This document shows positions 43,269 to 52,014 of a stretch of DNA of 64,000 nt, piece by piece. The translations under genes were made by a program, and so were the position numbers. Within the stretch, counting starts at the first letter, position 1. The number at the start of each line of letters is the position of its first letter. This stretch comes from Verrucomicrobium sp. BvORR106 (GTDB lineage: Bacteria > Verrucomicrobiota > Verrucomicrobiia > Verrucomicrobiales > Verrucomicrobiaceae): contig NZ_BATR01000104.1 in NCBI RefSeq assembly GCF_000739655.1, positions 147,722-211,721 of the forward strand, in the 5' to 3' direction. The notes beneath the pieces were generated by a model, which was not told the DNA's origin, made no database searches, and saw only the letters and a program-made list of their open reading frames with translations.

Positions 43269-44156
43269 GTGGGGCAGGCATGCGAGACGTGGCATGCCGT
43301 GCACACGCTGCCGATCCGTGAACACATCCCCCGCCGCCCGGAAGATCCCATCTTCTGTGAGCATCTTGCTGGCTCCAGCTATGGAACGCCATGGCATTTT
43401 CATCCAGAGCTGGAACTCGTGCTGGTGAAGAAGAGCCAGGGGTATCGCATCGTGGGGGATAACATCACCAATCTCTCAGCGGGCGATCTGGTGCTGGTGG
43501 GCTCCAACCTCCCGCACCTGTGGCATCAGGACAACACTGCGGGCGAACTGGAGGCGGTGGTGGTGCAGTTCGTGGCGGATTTTCTCGGTCGGGAATTCAC
43601 GGCCCGTGGCGACTTTGAGCCGGTCCGGCAGCTCATGGACAAAGCGCGGCGCGGTCTCCATATCACGGGCGACGTACGAGATCGCGTGGCCGAACGCATG
43701 AGTGCCATGGTCGAGCTGGGGCCGTTGCGGCGTCTGGCCGAGTTGCTGAGCATTCTGGACGATCTGGCGCATTCTCCCGGCGTGGCCTTCCTGAGCTCAC
43801 CGGGATTTGCCCCGCAGTTGGGCCTGGGGGATCAGGCCCGGGTGGACCGGGTGATGCAGTTCATTCACAAGCACCTCTGCGAGCCGATCAACCGCGATCA
43901 AGTGGCGGCCATCGCCGCATTGAGTCCAGGTGCCTTCAGCCGGTTCTTCCGCAGCCGCACTGGTAGGACTTTCCCTGCGTACCTCAATGAACTGCGTCTC
44001 GGCCGGGCAGCGCGACTGCTCTCCACTACGGATCTGCGGGTCGTGGATGTGGCGGCCGACTGCGGATTCAGAAACCTGGCGCACTTCAACCGCCTGTTCT
44101 TGAAGTGGAAGGGTGTCACGCCGAGCGAGTTCAGGAAGCGTCTCGGCGGTTCCTGA
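43269..44156 (+). CDS. AraC-family transcription regulator
   Basis: A regulator of up to 295 aa. An N-terminal cupin sensor domain (WHFHPELELVLVKKSQGYRI, LSAGDLVLVGSNLPHLW) is followed by two helix-turn-helix motifs (about 200-290: INRDQVAAIAALSPGAFSRF and VVDVAADCGFRNLAHFNRLF). No ATG fits: GTG at 43269 or GTG at 43299 may be used. The cupin form is typical of regulators of sugar use. It stands before an MFS transporter and an oxidoreductase, and paired direct repeats lie between it and the transporter. Confidence 0.85.
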   Translation: MGQACETWHAVHTLPIREHIPRRPEDPIFCEHLAGSSYGTPWHFHPELELVLVKKSQGYRIVGDNITNLSAGDLVLVGSNLPHLWHQDNTAGELEAVVVQFVADFLGREFTARGDFEPVRQLMDKARRGLHITGDVRDRVAERMSAMVELGPLRRLAELLSILDDLAHSPGVAFLSSPGFAPQLGLGDQARVDRVMQFIHKHLCEPINRDQVAAIAALSPGAFSRFFRSRTGRTFPAYLNELRLGRAARLLSTTDLRVVDVAADCGFRNLAHFNRLFLKWKGVTPSEFRKRLGGS

Positions 44157-44182
44157 TCCGGTGAAAACACAGGGCAGGGTCC

Positions 44183-44288
44183 TGACCTTTTTCTGTCATT
44201 TAGCGATGGAAATGAGATGTGGAGCAACGCGGGCGTTGCTCATGACATAAGGTCCATGTACTTCGGCCAAACATGACCTTTTTCGGTC
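44183..44288 (+). promoter_or_regulatory. Two 15-bp direct repeats, candidate AraC operators
   Basis: TGACCTTTTTCTGTC (44183-44197) and TGACCTTTTTCGGTC (44274-44288) differ by one base and lie 91 bp apart in the 234-bp spacer ahead of the MFS gene (ATG at 44391). Direct repeats are what AraC-type dimers bind. The role is inferred. Confidence 0.6.
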
Positions 44289-44390
44289 GTGTGGGACGCA
44301 AATTCTCCGGTTCCAACGGCGAATATTTCTGTTCCCAACCCGTAGTGTTGCCTTCATAATCCGCGCCAGTTTCATCCTCAACATCCGCTC

Positions 44391-45647
44391 ATGAGCAGTC
44401 CATCTCGATCTCCCTTCGCCAAGTTGTTTACCATGATGATCCTGGAGTTCTTCATCTGGGGGGCGTGGCTGCCGTTGATCTGGGGCTACATGGGAGGGGC
44501 GGTGGACAAGGGGGGACTTGGCTTCACAGACATCCAGCAGGTGTGGATCGGCAGTGCCTTCGCCATTTCATCCATCCTCGCCATCTTCTTCAGCAACCAG
44601 TTTGCGGATCGCAAGTTCGCCGCAGAGCGCTTCATGGCCTTCAGCCATTTGGTCGGCGGCCTCGCCATTCTTTCTCTCTATTGGGTAAAGAGCTTTGAGC
44701 TGTTCTTCGTGCTCATGCTCATCCACTCCATTCTCTACGTGCCGACCATCTCCGTCGCAAATTCCCTGGCCTTTGCGAACATGTCGAACGCAACGCGGGA
44801 GTTCGGGTTGGTCCGTATGGGCGGCACGATTGGCTGGATTTTGGCAGCATGGCCGCTCTACTTCGTATTGCAGGGCAAAGAAGGGGTGGAGGCGATGAAT
44901 GCGACTCGCAACATCTTCCTCATCTCAGGCGGTGCCTCTCTCGTGCTCGCGGCTTTCAGCCTCACTCTGCCTCACACACCTCCGAAGCCTGCGACGGGAG
45001 AAAGCGGTCTGGCCTGGCTCAAGGCGGGCAAGAGCCTGATGATCCCCTGCATTCTGGTGCTCTTCGTCGTGACTTTCATCGACTCCACCATCCACAATGG
45101 CTATTTCCTCGTCACGGGTGGATTCCTGGAGACCAAGGTGGGATTCAAGAAAGAGTGGATCATGCCCATCATGAGCCTCGGCCAGGTGGCGGAGATCCTG
45201 ACCATGGCGGTGCTCGGTCTCGCGCTCAAGAAGCTCGGCTGGCGGAAAACCCTGCTCATCGGTATCGCTGGTCACGTCGTTCGATTTGCCGTCTACGCTT
45301 ACTTCCCACAGAGCCAGACCCTCATCATTGTGGTGCAGCTCCTGCATGGCATTTGCTACGCCTTCTTCTTCGCCACCGTGTACATCTTTGTGGATGCCAT
45401 CTTTCCAAAGGACGTGCGATCCAGCGCTCAAGGCTGGTTCAACCTTCTCATTCTTGGCTTGGGCGACCTTGCCGCCAAGTGGACCTTCCTGCCGCTGGCC
45501 AAGTCCCTCACCAACGCTGAGGGCGTCACAGATTACAAGAGCCTGTTCTTGGTGCCGACGGGATTGGGTGTCCTGGCCATGCTGCTTCTGCTGGTGGCAT
45601 TCCATCCGCCGAAGAACGTCCAGCCGGATGGCAATGTGAGCCACTAA
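44391..45647 (+). CDS. Nucleoside/sugar:H+ symporter-type MFS transporter
   Basis: A 418-aa transporter with twelve predicted helices. The start FAKLFTMMILEFFIWGAWLP matches the nucleoside:H+ symporter (NupG/XapB-like) subfamily, as do FGLVRMGGTIGWILA after helix 4 and FATVYIFVDAIFPKDVRSSA in the C-terminal half. Verrucomicrobia use such proteins for sugars and nucleosides, so the substrate is open. Its own promoter region carries the paired repeats, and a terminator follows 35 bp after the stop. Confidence 0.88.
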   Translation: MSSPSRSPFAKLFTMMILEFFIWGAWLPLIWGYMGGAVDKGGLGFTDIQQVWIGSAFAISSILAIFFSNQFADRKFAAERFMAFSHLVGGLAILSLYWVKSFELFFVLMLIHSILYVPTISVANSLAFANMSNATREFGLVRMGGTIGWILAAWPLYFVLQGKEGVEAMNATRNIFLISGGASLVLAAFSLTLPHTPPKPATGESGLAWLKAGKSLMIPCILVLFVVTFIDSTIHNGYFLVTGGFLETKVGFKKEWIMPIMSLGQVAEILTMAVLGLALKKLGWRKTLLIGIAGHVVRFAVYAYFPQSQTLIIVVQLLHGICYAFFFATVYIFVDAIFPKDVRSSAQGWFNLLILGLGDLAAKWTFLPLAKSLTNAEGVTDYKSLFLVPTGLGVLAMLLLLVAFHPPKNVQPDGNVSH

Positions 45648-45681
45648 GCTCCAGGAATTCCGATAGAATACTCATCTCCGC

Positions 45682-45721
45682 GGCCGTCCTGTGTTCACCT
45701 GCAGGACGGCCTGCTCTTTTT
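45682..45721 (+). terminator. Intrinsic terminator of the MFS gene
   Basis: A 10-bp perfect GC-rich stem (45682-45691 with 45702-45711) is followed by TGCTCTTTTT. It lies between the MFS stop and the Gfo/Idh start, so part of the transcription may stop here. Confidence 0.88.
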
Positions 45722-45750
45722 CAGGAACCTCTCCGCACTCCCTCCTACTC

Positions 45751-46824
45751 ATGAAAACTTGGCGCATTGCTGGCATCAACTTTGATCACTTCCACATGGG
45801 CGACTTGCTGCGCATGGTGCATGAGCACCCGGCGGCAGAGATCGTGGCGATCAGTGACGAGCAGCCTGAACGGATGGTGGACGCCGCCCAGAAGTTTGGT
45901 CTGAGTGAGGGCCAGGTTTTCACCGACTATCGCGCTTGTCTGGAACAGACCCGGCCGGACGTGGTGATCCTTTGCCCGGCGGCGTCGTGTCATGGCGAGT
46001 GGGTGGAGAAGGTGGCGCCCTATGGGGCGCACATCATCATGGAGAAGCCCTATGCCGGAACGCTGGCAGAGGCGGATATCATGGCGAAAGCGATGGAGGC
46101 GACTGGCAAGGAGCTGATCGTGAACTGGCCGCTGGTGTGGTACGCGGGCCAGCAGACGGCCCATCGTTTGGCCCAGGAGGGGCTGATCGGTGAGGTGCGG
46201 GAGTTTCACCACCATGGTGGCAACCGCGGACCGCTTTATCACGGTGCGGACAAGATCGACAAGGAGCCAACTGCTGAGGAAAAGGCTGCCAGCTGGTTCT
46301 ACAGCAAGTCATTGGGCGGGGGATCCCTGCTGGACTACATGGGCTATGGCACCACCCTCGGTACTTGGCATCTGAGTGGTCGAAAACCGATCGAGGTGAC
46401 CTGCACCTGGGATGAGACGCCGGGACTGGAGGTGGACGAGCACGCAGTGGCGGTGATCCGGTATGCCACAGGATTGAGCAAGACAGAGACCCGGTGGGGG
46501 ACGTTCACGGATCCATGGACCCACCAGCCTCAGCCCAAGTGTGGCTTTGTCCTCAAAGGTTCAGAGGGAACCATCTCGTGTTATGACTACGAACCTACGC
46601 TCTTCGTCCAGACCCGGGAACGTCCGGAAGGGTATGCCGTGCCGATCGATGAGCTGACGTCTCCGAATCGCAACCCCATTGAACACGTGCTCCATCATCT
46701 GGAGACGGGTGCGCCTCTGATCGGGCCGCTGACGCTGGAGATCTCCCGCATCGGCCAGCAGATCGTGGATACGGCGTATCTGAGTGCACAGCAGAAGCGG
46801 ACGCTGGCTTTGGTAGGGGAGTAG
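45751..46824 (+). CDS. Gfo/Idh/MocA-family oxidoreductase
   Basis: A 357-aa NAD(P)-binding protein. Instead of the usual GxGxxG start it reads WRIAGINFDHFHMGDLLRMV. The EKPYAGTLAEADIMAKAM segment is typical, and the C-terminal substrate domain has SLGGGSLLDYMGYG. The altered nucleotide loop (AGINFDHFHMG) is seen in some verrucomicrobial and planctomycete Gfo/Idh paralogues. With the AraC regulator and MFS transporter it forms a likely sugar-derivative use locus. The ATG at 45751 is chosen; an upstream extension overlaps the terminator. Confidence 0.87.
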   Translation: MKTWRIAGINFDHFHMGDLLRMVHEHPAAEIVAISDEQPERMVDAAQKFGLSEGQVFTDYRACLEQTRPDVVILCPAASCHGEWVEKVAPYGAHIIMEKPYAGTLAEADIMAKAMEATGKELIVNWPLVWYAGQQTAHRLAQEGLIGEVREFHHHGGNRGPLYHGADKIDKEPTAEEKAASWFYSKSLGGGSLLDYMGYGTTLGTWHLSGRKPIEVTCTWDETPGLEVDEHAVAVIRYATGLSKTETRWGTFTDPWTHQPQPKCGFVLKGSEGTISCYDYEPTLFVQTRERPEGYAVPIDELTSPNRNPIEHVLHHLETGAPLIGPLTLEISRIGQQIVDTAYLSAQQKRTLALVGE

Positions 46825-46860
46825 TGGGGTTGGGGAGAGGGCGCAGAGGCAAACATTCTG

Positions 46861-46957
46861 GCATCCCTTCAGGATGCAGTTTCCTCTACCTGCCAACCAG
46901 GGGTAAGGCTCGTTGAACTCGCCTGACCCCTGGCTCCATCTTTGATGCCTTCGGCAT
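46861..46957. repeat. Three successive hairpins between convergent genes
   Basis: GCATCC-CTTCA-GGATGC (46861-46877); CCAGGGGT and GGC paired with GCC and ACCCCTGG (46897-46933, two-base bulges); and ATGCC-TTC-GGCAT (about 46945-46957). They sit in the 277-bp gene-free stretch between the + strand oxidoreductase and the - strand EEP gene. REP-like; no T runs. Confidence 0.6.
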
Positions 46958-47101
46958 AGGAGTCCGGCTGGATGAGGCGAGGAACAAGAACCGGGATGGT
47001 CCTTCCACAATCACTGAAGTCGGTGCAAGGAAGGTGGAAGAGCGGTCCCGGCTCTTTAGAGGCAGCTGGGTGAAAGCGAATCAAGGGCCGAGACGGTTCT
47101 T

Positions 47102-48103
47102 CTACCGTTGCTCCTGGCTCGGCTCCGCTTTGGTTTTCTTTCGCGAGCGGGCCGGCGCCGCTCCTCGATCAATCTTGATCACGAGCGGGCGGTGGTCGCT
47201 GGCGTCGTAGAAGTGCGGCGGATCATACACGAATGACTCCGGCTTCTTGATGTCGCTCTGAAGCGCCCGATTGACGAAGCAGTAGTCCAGTCGCGAGTAG
47301 TGATCGGCGGCATCCCAGAAGTGGGTCCACGTTTCTCCTCGTGAATCGCGAAGCCGGATATCCATCATGGAGACGTCGGTGCCGGGAACGCCTTCGATTT
47401 CAACCAGAGCTGCCTCGTGTTTGCTCTCGTTGAAGTCGCCGTAGGCGAGGAGCCGGGTGGCGGGTTCCGCAGTCAGGACGGACTCGATATGCCGACGCAG
47501 GAGGTGGGCCTCGTTCCGGCGCATCAGTTTCTGATCCATGCCGGGGACCTCCCGCTGGGACTTGAAGTGGACTCCCAGGAATCGCACCTCGAAGTTCGGC
47601 CTCAGGGCGACGGTGGCGTCCAGAATGCCCCGCTGCATGGGCAGGATCACGTCCCCGATGCGGTACTTCAGGTCGGATTGCGAGTTCCGTGAGGTGATAG
47701 GAAACCGGCTGAGCAGAGCGAGTCTGCGTGTCGGGTCACCACCGTGGCCCATCTCGGAGTGGGGGAGATCGATGTCACGTGCCTTCAGGCGGGTCTGCAG
47801 GTCTGCCAAATCTTCGGCGTCGCCGATTTCGCAGACTCCGAGGATATCCGGCTGAATCGCGGCCAGGATCTCGACGAGGGCGGTAACCTCTTTTTCCGGC
47901 TTGGGAGCGGTCTCCTGGATGATGCCATCCACGGAGCGGGGCATCTTGAGGTAGTTGCGCAGGTTGTAGGCGCAGAAGGTGACGATGCGGTTCTTCTCGT
48001 CTGCCGATGAGGCGGCGGACTGGGCTGGCATCACTGTCGGCACCACCGACAACAACAGCAACCAGATCCAGCTCCATCCTGCCCCAAAAGAAAACCGCTT
48101 CAT
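47102..48103 (-). CDS. Secreted endonuclease/exonuclease/phosphatase (EEP) family protein
   Basis: A 333-aa EEP-fold hydrolase with a signal peptide (SWIWLLLLSVVPTVMPAQSA). Catalytic and metal-site segments are CAYNLRNY (Asn), ILGVCEIGDAED (Glu), LLAYGDFNESKH (Asp-Asn), RLDYCFVNRAL (Asp) and YDASDHRPLVIKI (Ser-Asp-His). It is probably a periplasmic or secreted phosphodiesterase or nuclease; the substrate (DNA or a phosphoester) is unknown. Its first codons, ATGAAGCGG followed by TTTTCTTTT, form the distal arm and U-run of a hairpin at 48094-48128. Confidence 0.88.
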   Translation of the reverse strand: MKRFSFGAGWSWIWLLLLSVVPTVMPAQSAASSADEKNRIVTFCAYNLRNYLKMPRSVDGIIQETAPKPEKEVTALVEILAAIQPDILGVCEIGDAEDLADLQTRLKARDIDLPHSEMGHGGDPTRRLALLSRFPITSRNSQSDLKYRIGDVILPMQRGILDATVALRPNFEVRFLGVHFKSQREVPGMDQKLMRRNEAHLLRRHIESVLTAEPATRLLAYGDFNESKHEAALVEIEGVPGTDVSMMDIRLRDSRGETWTHFWDAADHYSRLDYCFVNRALQSDIKKPESFVYDPPHFYDASDHRPLVIKIDRGAAPARSRKKTKAEPSQEQR

Positions 48104-48128
48104 GCTGCGCGAGGCAACATGAAGCGGT
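48094..48128 (-). terminator. Terminator-like hairpin that includes the EEP start codon
   Basis: ACCGCTTCATG and CATGAAGCGGT form a perfect 11-bp stem (48118-48128 with 48094-48104) with a 13-nt loop. In minus-strand RNA the stem is followed by UUUCUUUU. It lies 35 bp past the tatA stop, and its distal arm contains the ATG of the EEP gene. Confidence 0.75.
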
Positions 48129-48162
48129 GATGAATGGCAAGTAAACTTCAGCGAACGAGGAC

Positions 48163-48420
48163 TCAGACTTCCGTCGTTGTCGGAATTCGCTTCTGTTCAG
48201 GTTCCTTGGTTGGAGAGGGAGAATTGACGACGTCGTCTTGGGCGCGGGTAAGTTCGTGTTCGAACTCTTCGCGCGCCTTCTTGAATTCACCCATGCTCTT
48301 GCCGAGGCTGCGGGCAAACGTAGGAAGTTTCTTGGCGCCGAAAAGCACGAGAACCAAGACGGCGATAATAACCATCTCCCAGGTGCCGAGGGGGCCAATT
48401 GCGAGGAAGGGACTGCTCAT
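48163..48420 (-). CDS. tatA: Sec-independent translocase subunit TatA/TatE
   Basis: An 85-aa protein with one N-terminal helix (GTWEMVIIAVLVLVLFGAKK) followed directly by the FGAKKLP hinge, an amphipathic helix (FARSLGKSMGEFKKAREEFE) and a charged tail. This is the standard TatA layout for pores exporting folded proteins. The ATG at 48420 is used; ATG at 48432 is also possible. tatB and tatC are not in the window. Confidence 0.92.
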   Translation of the reverse strand: MSSPFLAIGPLGTWEMVIIAVLVLVLFGAKKLPTFARSLGKSMGEFKKAREEFEHELTRAQDDVVNSPSPTKEPEQKRIPTTTEV

Positions 48421-48601
48421 TAGATTTAACATAGGGGAGAAACGTGGTGCTGCAATGGGAACTTTCAGAGGTGAACAGCCCTTCATTGTGCGGGAATCCG
48501 CAACCATCAGGGCCTTCGGTTGCTTTGACCTGCGGGCCAAAACTTGGTTGAACCATCGCGGGCGTACTCTGAATAAGGCGCTTTCCTAGTGGAGGTGTTT
48601 G

Positions 48602-49576
48602 TCAGAATTTGAGGATGATTTTCCCGTTCCGCCCGCCTTCCAGAGCGTGAGTGATCGCCTGCTGGAAGTCGGTCACGGGGTAGATGGTGTCCACGGGGAG
48701 CTTGATGACGCCTTTGCGCATCAGATCGGCCAGTGGTTGCAAGACGGTACGGATCTCGTGGTGCGGGGCTTCGTCGAGCCAGCGACTGAGCCAGTAACCG
48801 CGAATCTCCAAGTCTTTGAAAATGAGATATTTGTTGGGAATTTTCAGGCTCCGGCGGCTCATGGCACCATAGGTGACCAGGGTTCCCCTGGGAGCGAGAA
48901 TCTCCATCAACCGCAGCGCGCTGTCGCCGCCCACCGCGTTCAGGGCTAGGCGGAGAGGATGCGGTCCCACCAAGGCTTGGGCCTGGGCGACCCCGGTTTC
49001 GTTGTCGAGAACCACCACATCACCACCCAGTTCGGTGAGTTCGGCCACCAGTTCGGGCCGCCGGACGAAGTTCACGGTCTTCAGCCCGAGGTGCCGGGCA
49101 ATCTGAATGACCGCAGTGCCCACGCCGGAGTTGGCAGCGTTCTGCACCACAAAATCGCCCAGATCGAGCTCACGAAAGTTGTGGATCATCTGCCATGCGG
49201 TGGTGGGATTGACCCGTAGCATGGAGGCCTGGGCCAGATCGATGTCCTCGGGGAGCTTCGCAAACTGGTTCTCCGCTGCCACCACATGCTGGGACCAGCA
49301 GCCCAACGGATGCAGTGCGATGACCAGATCGCCCACCGCGAGGGATTCCACCTCGTCTCCGATCGCCTCGATTCGACCGCAACCCTCATTGCCCGGCACA
49401 GCGGGGAAGGTGGGCTGCCGACCATAGGTGCCCTCGACATAGTTCAAGTCGGCCGGGTTGATGGGTGCATAGAGCATGCGTACCAGAACCTCGTGACGCT
49501 GGGGGGTGGGTGGGGCGAATTCCTCCAGGCGCAGGACTTCGGTGGGCTTGCCAGATTCGTGAAAACAAAGTCGCAT
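48602..49576 (-). CDS. Zinc-independent MDR oxidoreductase, 2-enoyl thioester reductase-like (MECR/ETR1)
   Basis: A 324-aa medium-chain reductase without the catalytic zinc cysteines. PINPADLNYVEGTYGRQP at residues 43-60 and PAVPGNEGCGRIEAIGDEV are MECR/ETR1-like, and VVQNAANSGVGTAVIQIA is the cofactor-binding AAxSGVG motif. LAPRGTLVTYGAMSRRSLKI follows. It probably reduces enoyl thioesters in fatty acid synthesis using NADPH. The ATG at 49576 gives the family-like N-terminus. It is separated from tatA by about 180 bp. Confidence 0.85.
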   Translation of the reverse strand: MRLCFHESGKPTEVLRLEEFAPPTPQRHEVLVRMLYAPINPADLNYVEGTYGRQPTFPAVPGNEGCGRIEAIGDEVESLAVGDLVIALHPLGCWSQHVVAAENQFAKLPEDIDLAQASMLRVNPTTAWQMIHNFRELDLGDFVVQNAANSGVGTAVIQIARHLGLKTVNFVRRPELVAELTELGGDVVVLDNETGVAQAQALVGPHPLRLALNAVGGDSALRLMEILAPRGTLVTYGAMSRRSLKIPNKYLIFKDLEIRGYWLSRWLDEAPHHEIRTVLQPLADLMRKGVIKLPVDTIYPVTDFQQAITHALEGGRNGKIILKF

Positions 49577-49666
49577 GGCGGAGATGATACCGTGCGAAGG
49601 CAATAAAGGAAACGGCGGGAAGGGGGAAATGAAGGGCAGGAAACAAGTACGCCAGGGGCTGTCCCT

Positions 49667-50676
49667 CTACCTAGCGACGACCGCTTCACCCAAGGCAAAC
49701 ACCGCAGCGTTCCAACCCCACGAGGCGTCCACAGGGACGTTCAAATAGCGGAAGATGGTGGGGGCAATGATGGTGTGGCCAAAAGGAGTGTTGATGACCT
49801 GGCTCTCTGGGACGCCGGGGCCGTTGGCGATGAGGGGAATGGTGCGTTCCTCCAAAGACTGGCCGCCGTGTTTTCTGCCAGTGCCGCCGTGATCGGTGGT
49901 GACGAGAACGAGCCACTTTTCCTTCTCGGCCCCGGGGCGGTGGCGGACGGCGCTCAGAACCTCTCCCACATGGCTGTCCACCTTCTGGATGGCCTCCATG
50001 TAGATGGGATTGTCGGTGCCAAATCCAGTGGCGTGTCCGGCACCGTCTACCTGGTCAAAGTGTACGATGAGGACATCCGGTGATTTTGTTTCCAAGTACC
50101 CGAGGGTCTTGGATTGGGTGTTGAGATCCCGGTCGGGGTACTTGATGCCGACGCCGCGGTCATGGGCGTCAAAAGCTTCGGGCTGCGCGTCAACGAGGTA
50201 GGTTTCAATCCAGTCCCAGGCGGCGAACGACGCGACGCTGGCTGCGGGAACGGCGGACTTGAGCCTGCGTGCGAAGTGGGGAGCCTGGTCCACCATGTAG
50301 GAGCCTCTGACGTTGGCCTGATTGACGGGCGGGGTGGCATTGCCATCCACTTGATGGCGGTCTATCCACACACCCGTGAAGATGCTGGCCCAGCCTGGGC
50401 CGCTGATGGTGGGTTGCTGGGTGTCGGTATCCATTTCCCGCCAGCGTAGGCGTTCCATGAGACGGTGCCGCCCTCAACCAGCGACTTGAGGTGGGGGGCT
50501 GAGCCACTGGAGATCGCTTGCTGAAGGGCGTCTGAGCGAAGCCCGTCGATGCCGATGAGCAAAACATGCCGTCCTCCAAATGCCGACGCCACAGTCGCAG
50601 GACTGGCTGCAGGAGGAGAACCTATGAGGGGGGCAAGGGTGGCGAGGAGGGTGACAGCAAAAGATAGGAGTTTCAT
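49667..50676 (-). pseudogene. Secreted alkaline-phosphatase-superfamily phosphodiesterase, frameshifted
   Basis: The first frame from the ATG at 50676 encodes a signal peptide (MKLLSFAVTLLATLAPLIG) and HVLLIGIDGLRSDAL (first metal-site Asp). The second frame, ending at 49667, begins at about MDTDTQQPTISGPGWASI (the nucleophile Thr region) and carries FDQVDGAGHATG and VTTDHGGTGRKHGG (metal ligands Asp and His). They join at 50437-50439: GGC GGG AAA would become GGC GGG GAA ATG with one more G, giving NAYAGGEMDTDTQ. The fold is shared by nucleotide pyrophosphatases and phosphonoacetate hydrolases. It is the neighbour of the FAD oxidoreductase gene. Confidence 0.82.
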
Positions 50677-50747
50677 GAAATTACGGGAGTTTTTGTGCCT
50701 GAAAGGAATTGGCCGGAGGCGGGTGAGTTATTCAGAGATGGTGGTGG

Positions 50748-51938
50748 TCATGGCTCGGCGAGCAGGAGGTTGTGGGCGTCTGGGGGAGGTGGGGAAAGAG
50801 AGGGTGAGGTCCAACTGGAGATGGTCTGTTCTGCCAAGCCCCAGGAGAGGGTCATGCCAAGGCCGCCCATGGCGGTGACCATGGTGACACGATCCCGCGG
50901 GTGAAGAACGACCTGAGTCTCCCCGATGGTGCTTTTCAGGTAGACGCCATGCCACCGGGACTCGATGTGGCAGACGGGCAGGCGGGTGAAGGTTGAGAGG
51001 TTCTGCAGGACAAGTTCTTCCACGTGGCTCCAGATATCTGGGGTGAAGTCCTGGCCGTATTCGTGGGAGTCGCCCAGCGTGAGCGTGCCGTCTGAGTGTT
51101 GGGCGGCGATGACGTGCACGCCCCATTGGTGGTAGTCGGCCATCGTATCATGCAATACGGACTGCAGGGCCGTGATGGAAGGACACCGCTGGAAGGCCGG
51201 ATAGTGGGCGAGCGTCAGGTCGCTCACCATGATGGCTCCCAAACGCTGTTCCAGGGGGCTGGTGCGCATCATCTGCAACTGACAGCGACGGACCTGGGCG
51301 GTGGCCAGTTCGGCGGGAAACAGGATCTGCATTTCGTCGCCTGCGGCGATCACGCAACGATCAAAGGGCAGGATGCGGCCATCGGAAAGTTCCACGGCAT
51401 CGTCGTGGACTTTGATGGCGCAGGCGCGGTTCAGGAAACTGACTCCGATGCTGGCGAGGTGGGCGGACAGGGCGGTGAGGGCACTGGCGGGCTGGATGCA
51501 GAGCTCATGGGGGCTGAAGAGGGCGCCCTTGAGCCCGTTGGGATTCGACAAAGGATGACGCTTGAGCGTCTCGCCGGGAGAGAGCAGCTCAAATCCTTCA
51601 AGGGCGGCCTCCGGGAGGGCGGCAAATTCCTGGAGCACATTCCAGGCCTCATCCCGGTAGGCGAGGCTGAGGGATCCACAGCTTTCAGCATGGAAGCCTG
51701 CGGCCTGGGAGATCTCCTGCCAGCGTTGCACGCCACGCAGGCCCTGGTTGCGCTCGGAACCGAAAGCGAGTCCTATGGGCCAAATGGTGCCGAAGTTGCG
51801 GACTGAGGCGCCGAGGGGGCGGCTGTTTCTCTCGACAATGGTGACCTTGCATCCTGCTTCGATAGCGGTGAGGGCGTGGGCGAGACCGATGATGCCGCCT
51901 CCGATGATGACAACCCTTTCTGATCTGATGTTTTGCAT
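50748..51938 (-). CDS. FAD-dependent oxidoreductase, TIGR03364-like (phosphonate-associated)
   Basis: A 396-aa DAO-family flavoenzyme. The FAD motif VVIIGGGIIGLAHALTAIEA is near residues 9-28, and IVERNSRPLGASVRNFGTIW follows. RFHGIVVD-like segments are absent, but the C-terminal HGVYLKSTIGETQ and MVTAMGGLGMTLSWGLAEQ match the family's flavin-closing motif. I recall TIGR03364 as proposed for phosphonate catabolism. It is divergent (76 bp) from a DUF5690 membrane protein and beside an alkaline-phosphatase-type gene, which supports a shared pathway. The ATG at 51938 is used; the upstream extension looks non-coding. Confidence 0.82.
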   Translation of the reverse strand: MQNIRSERVVIIGGGIIGLAHALTAIEAGCKVTIVERNSRPLGASVRNFGTIWPIGLAFGSERNQGLRGVQRWQEISQAAGFHAESCGSLSLAYRDEAWNVLQEFAALPEAALEGFELLSPGETLKRHPLSNPNGLKGALFSPHELCIQPASALTALSAHLASIGVSFLNRACAIKVHDDAVELSDGRILPFDRCVIAAGDEMQILFPAELATAQVRRCQLQMMRTSPLEQRLGAIMVSDLTLAHYPAFQRCPSITALQSVLHDTMADYHQWGVHVIAAQHSDGTLTLGDSHEYGQDFTPDIWSHVEELVLQNLSTFTRLPVCHIESRWHGVYLKSTIGETQVVLHPRDRVTMVTAMGGLGMTLSWGLAEQTISSWTSPSLSPPPPDAHNLLLAEP

Positions 51939-52014
51939 GACTGGCGAAATTGCGCTGGCTGAAGGTGAAAGTGCCCGGTGCATCATGTTCCGGGCGGGGT
52001 GAGGATGGAGCAAC

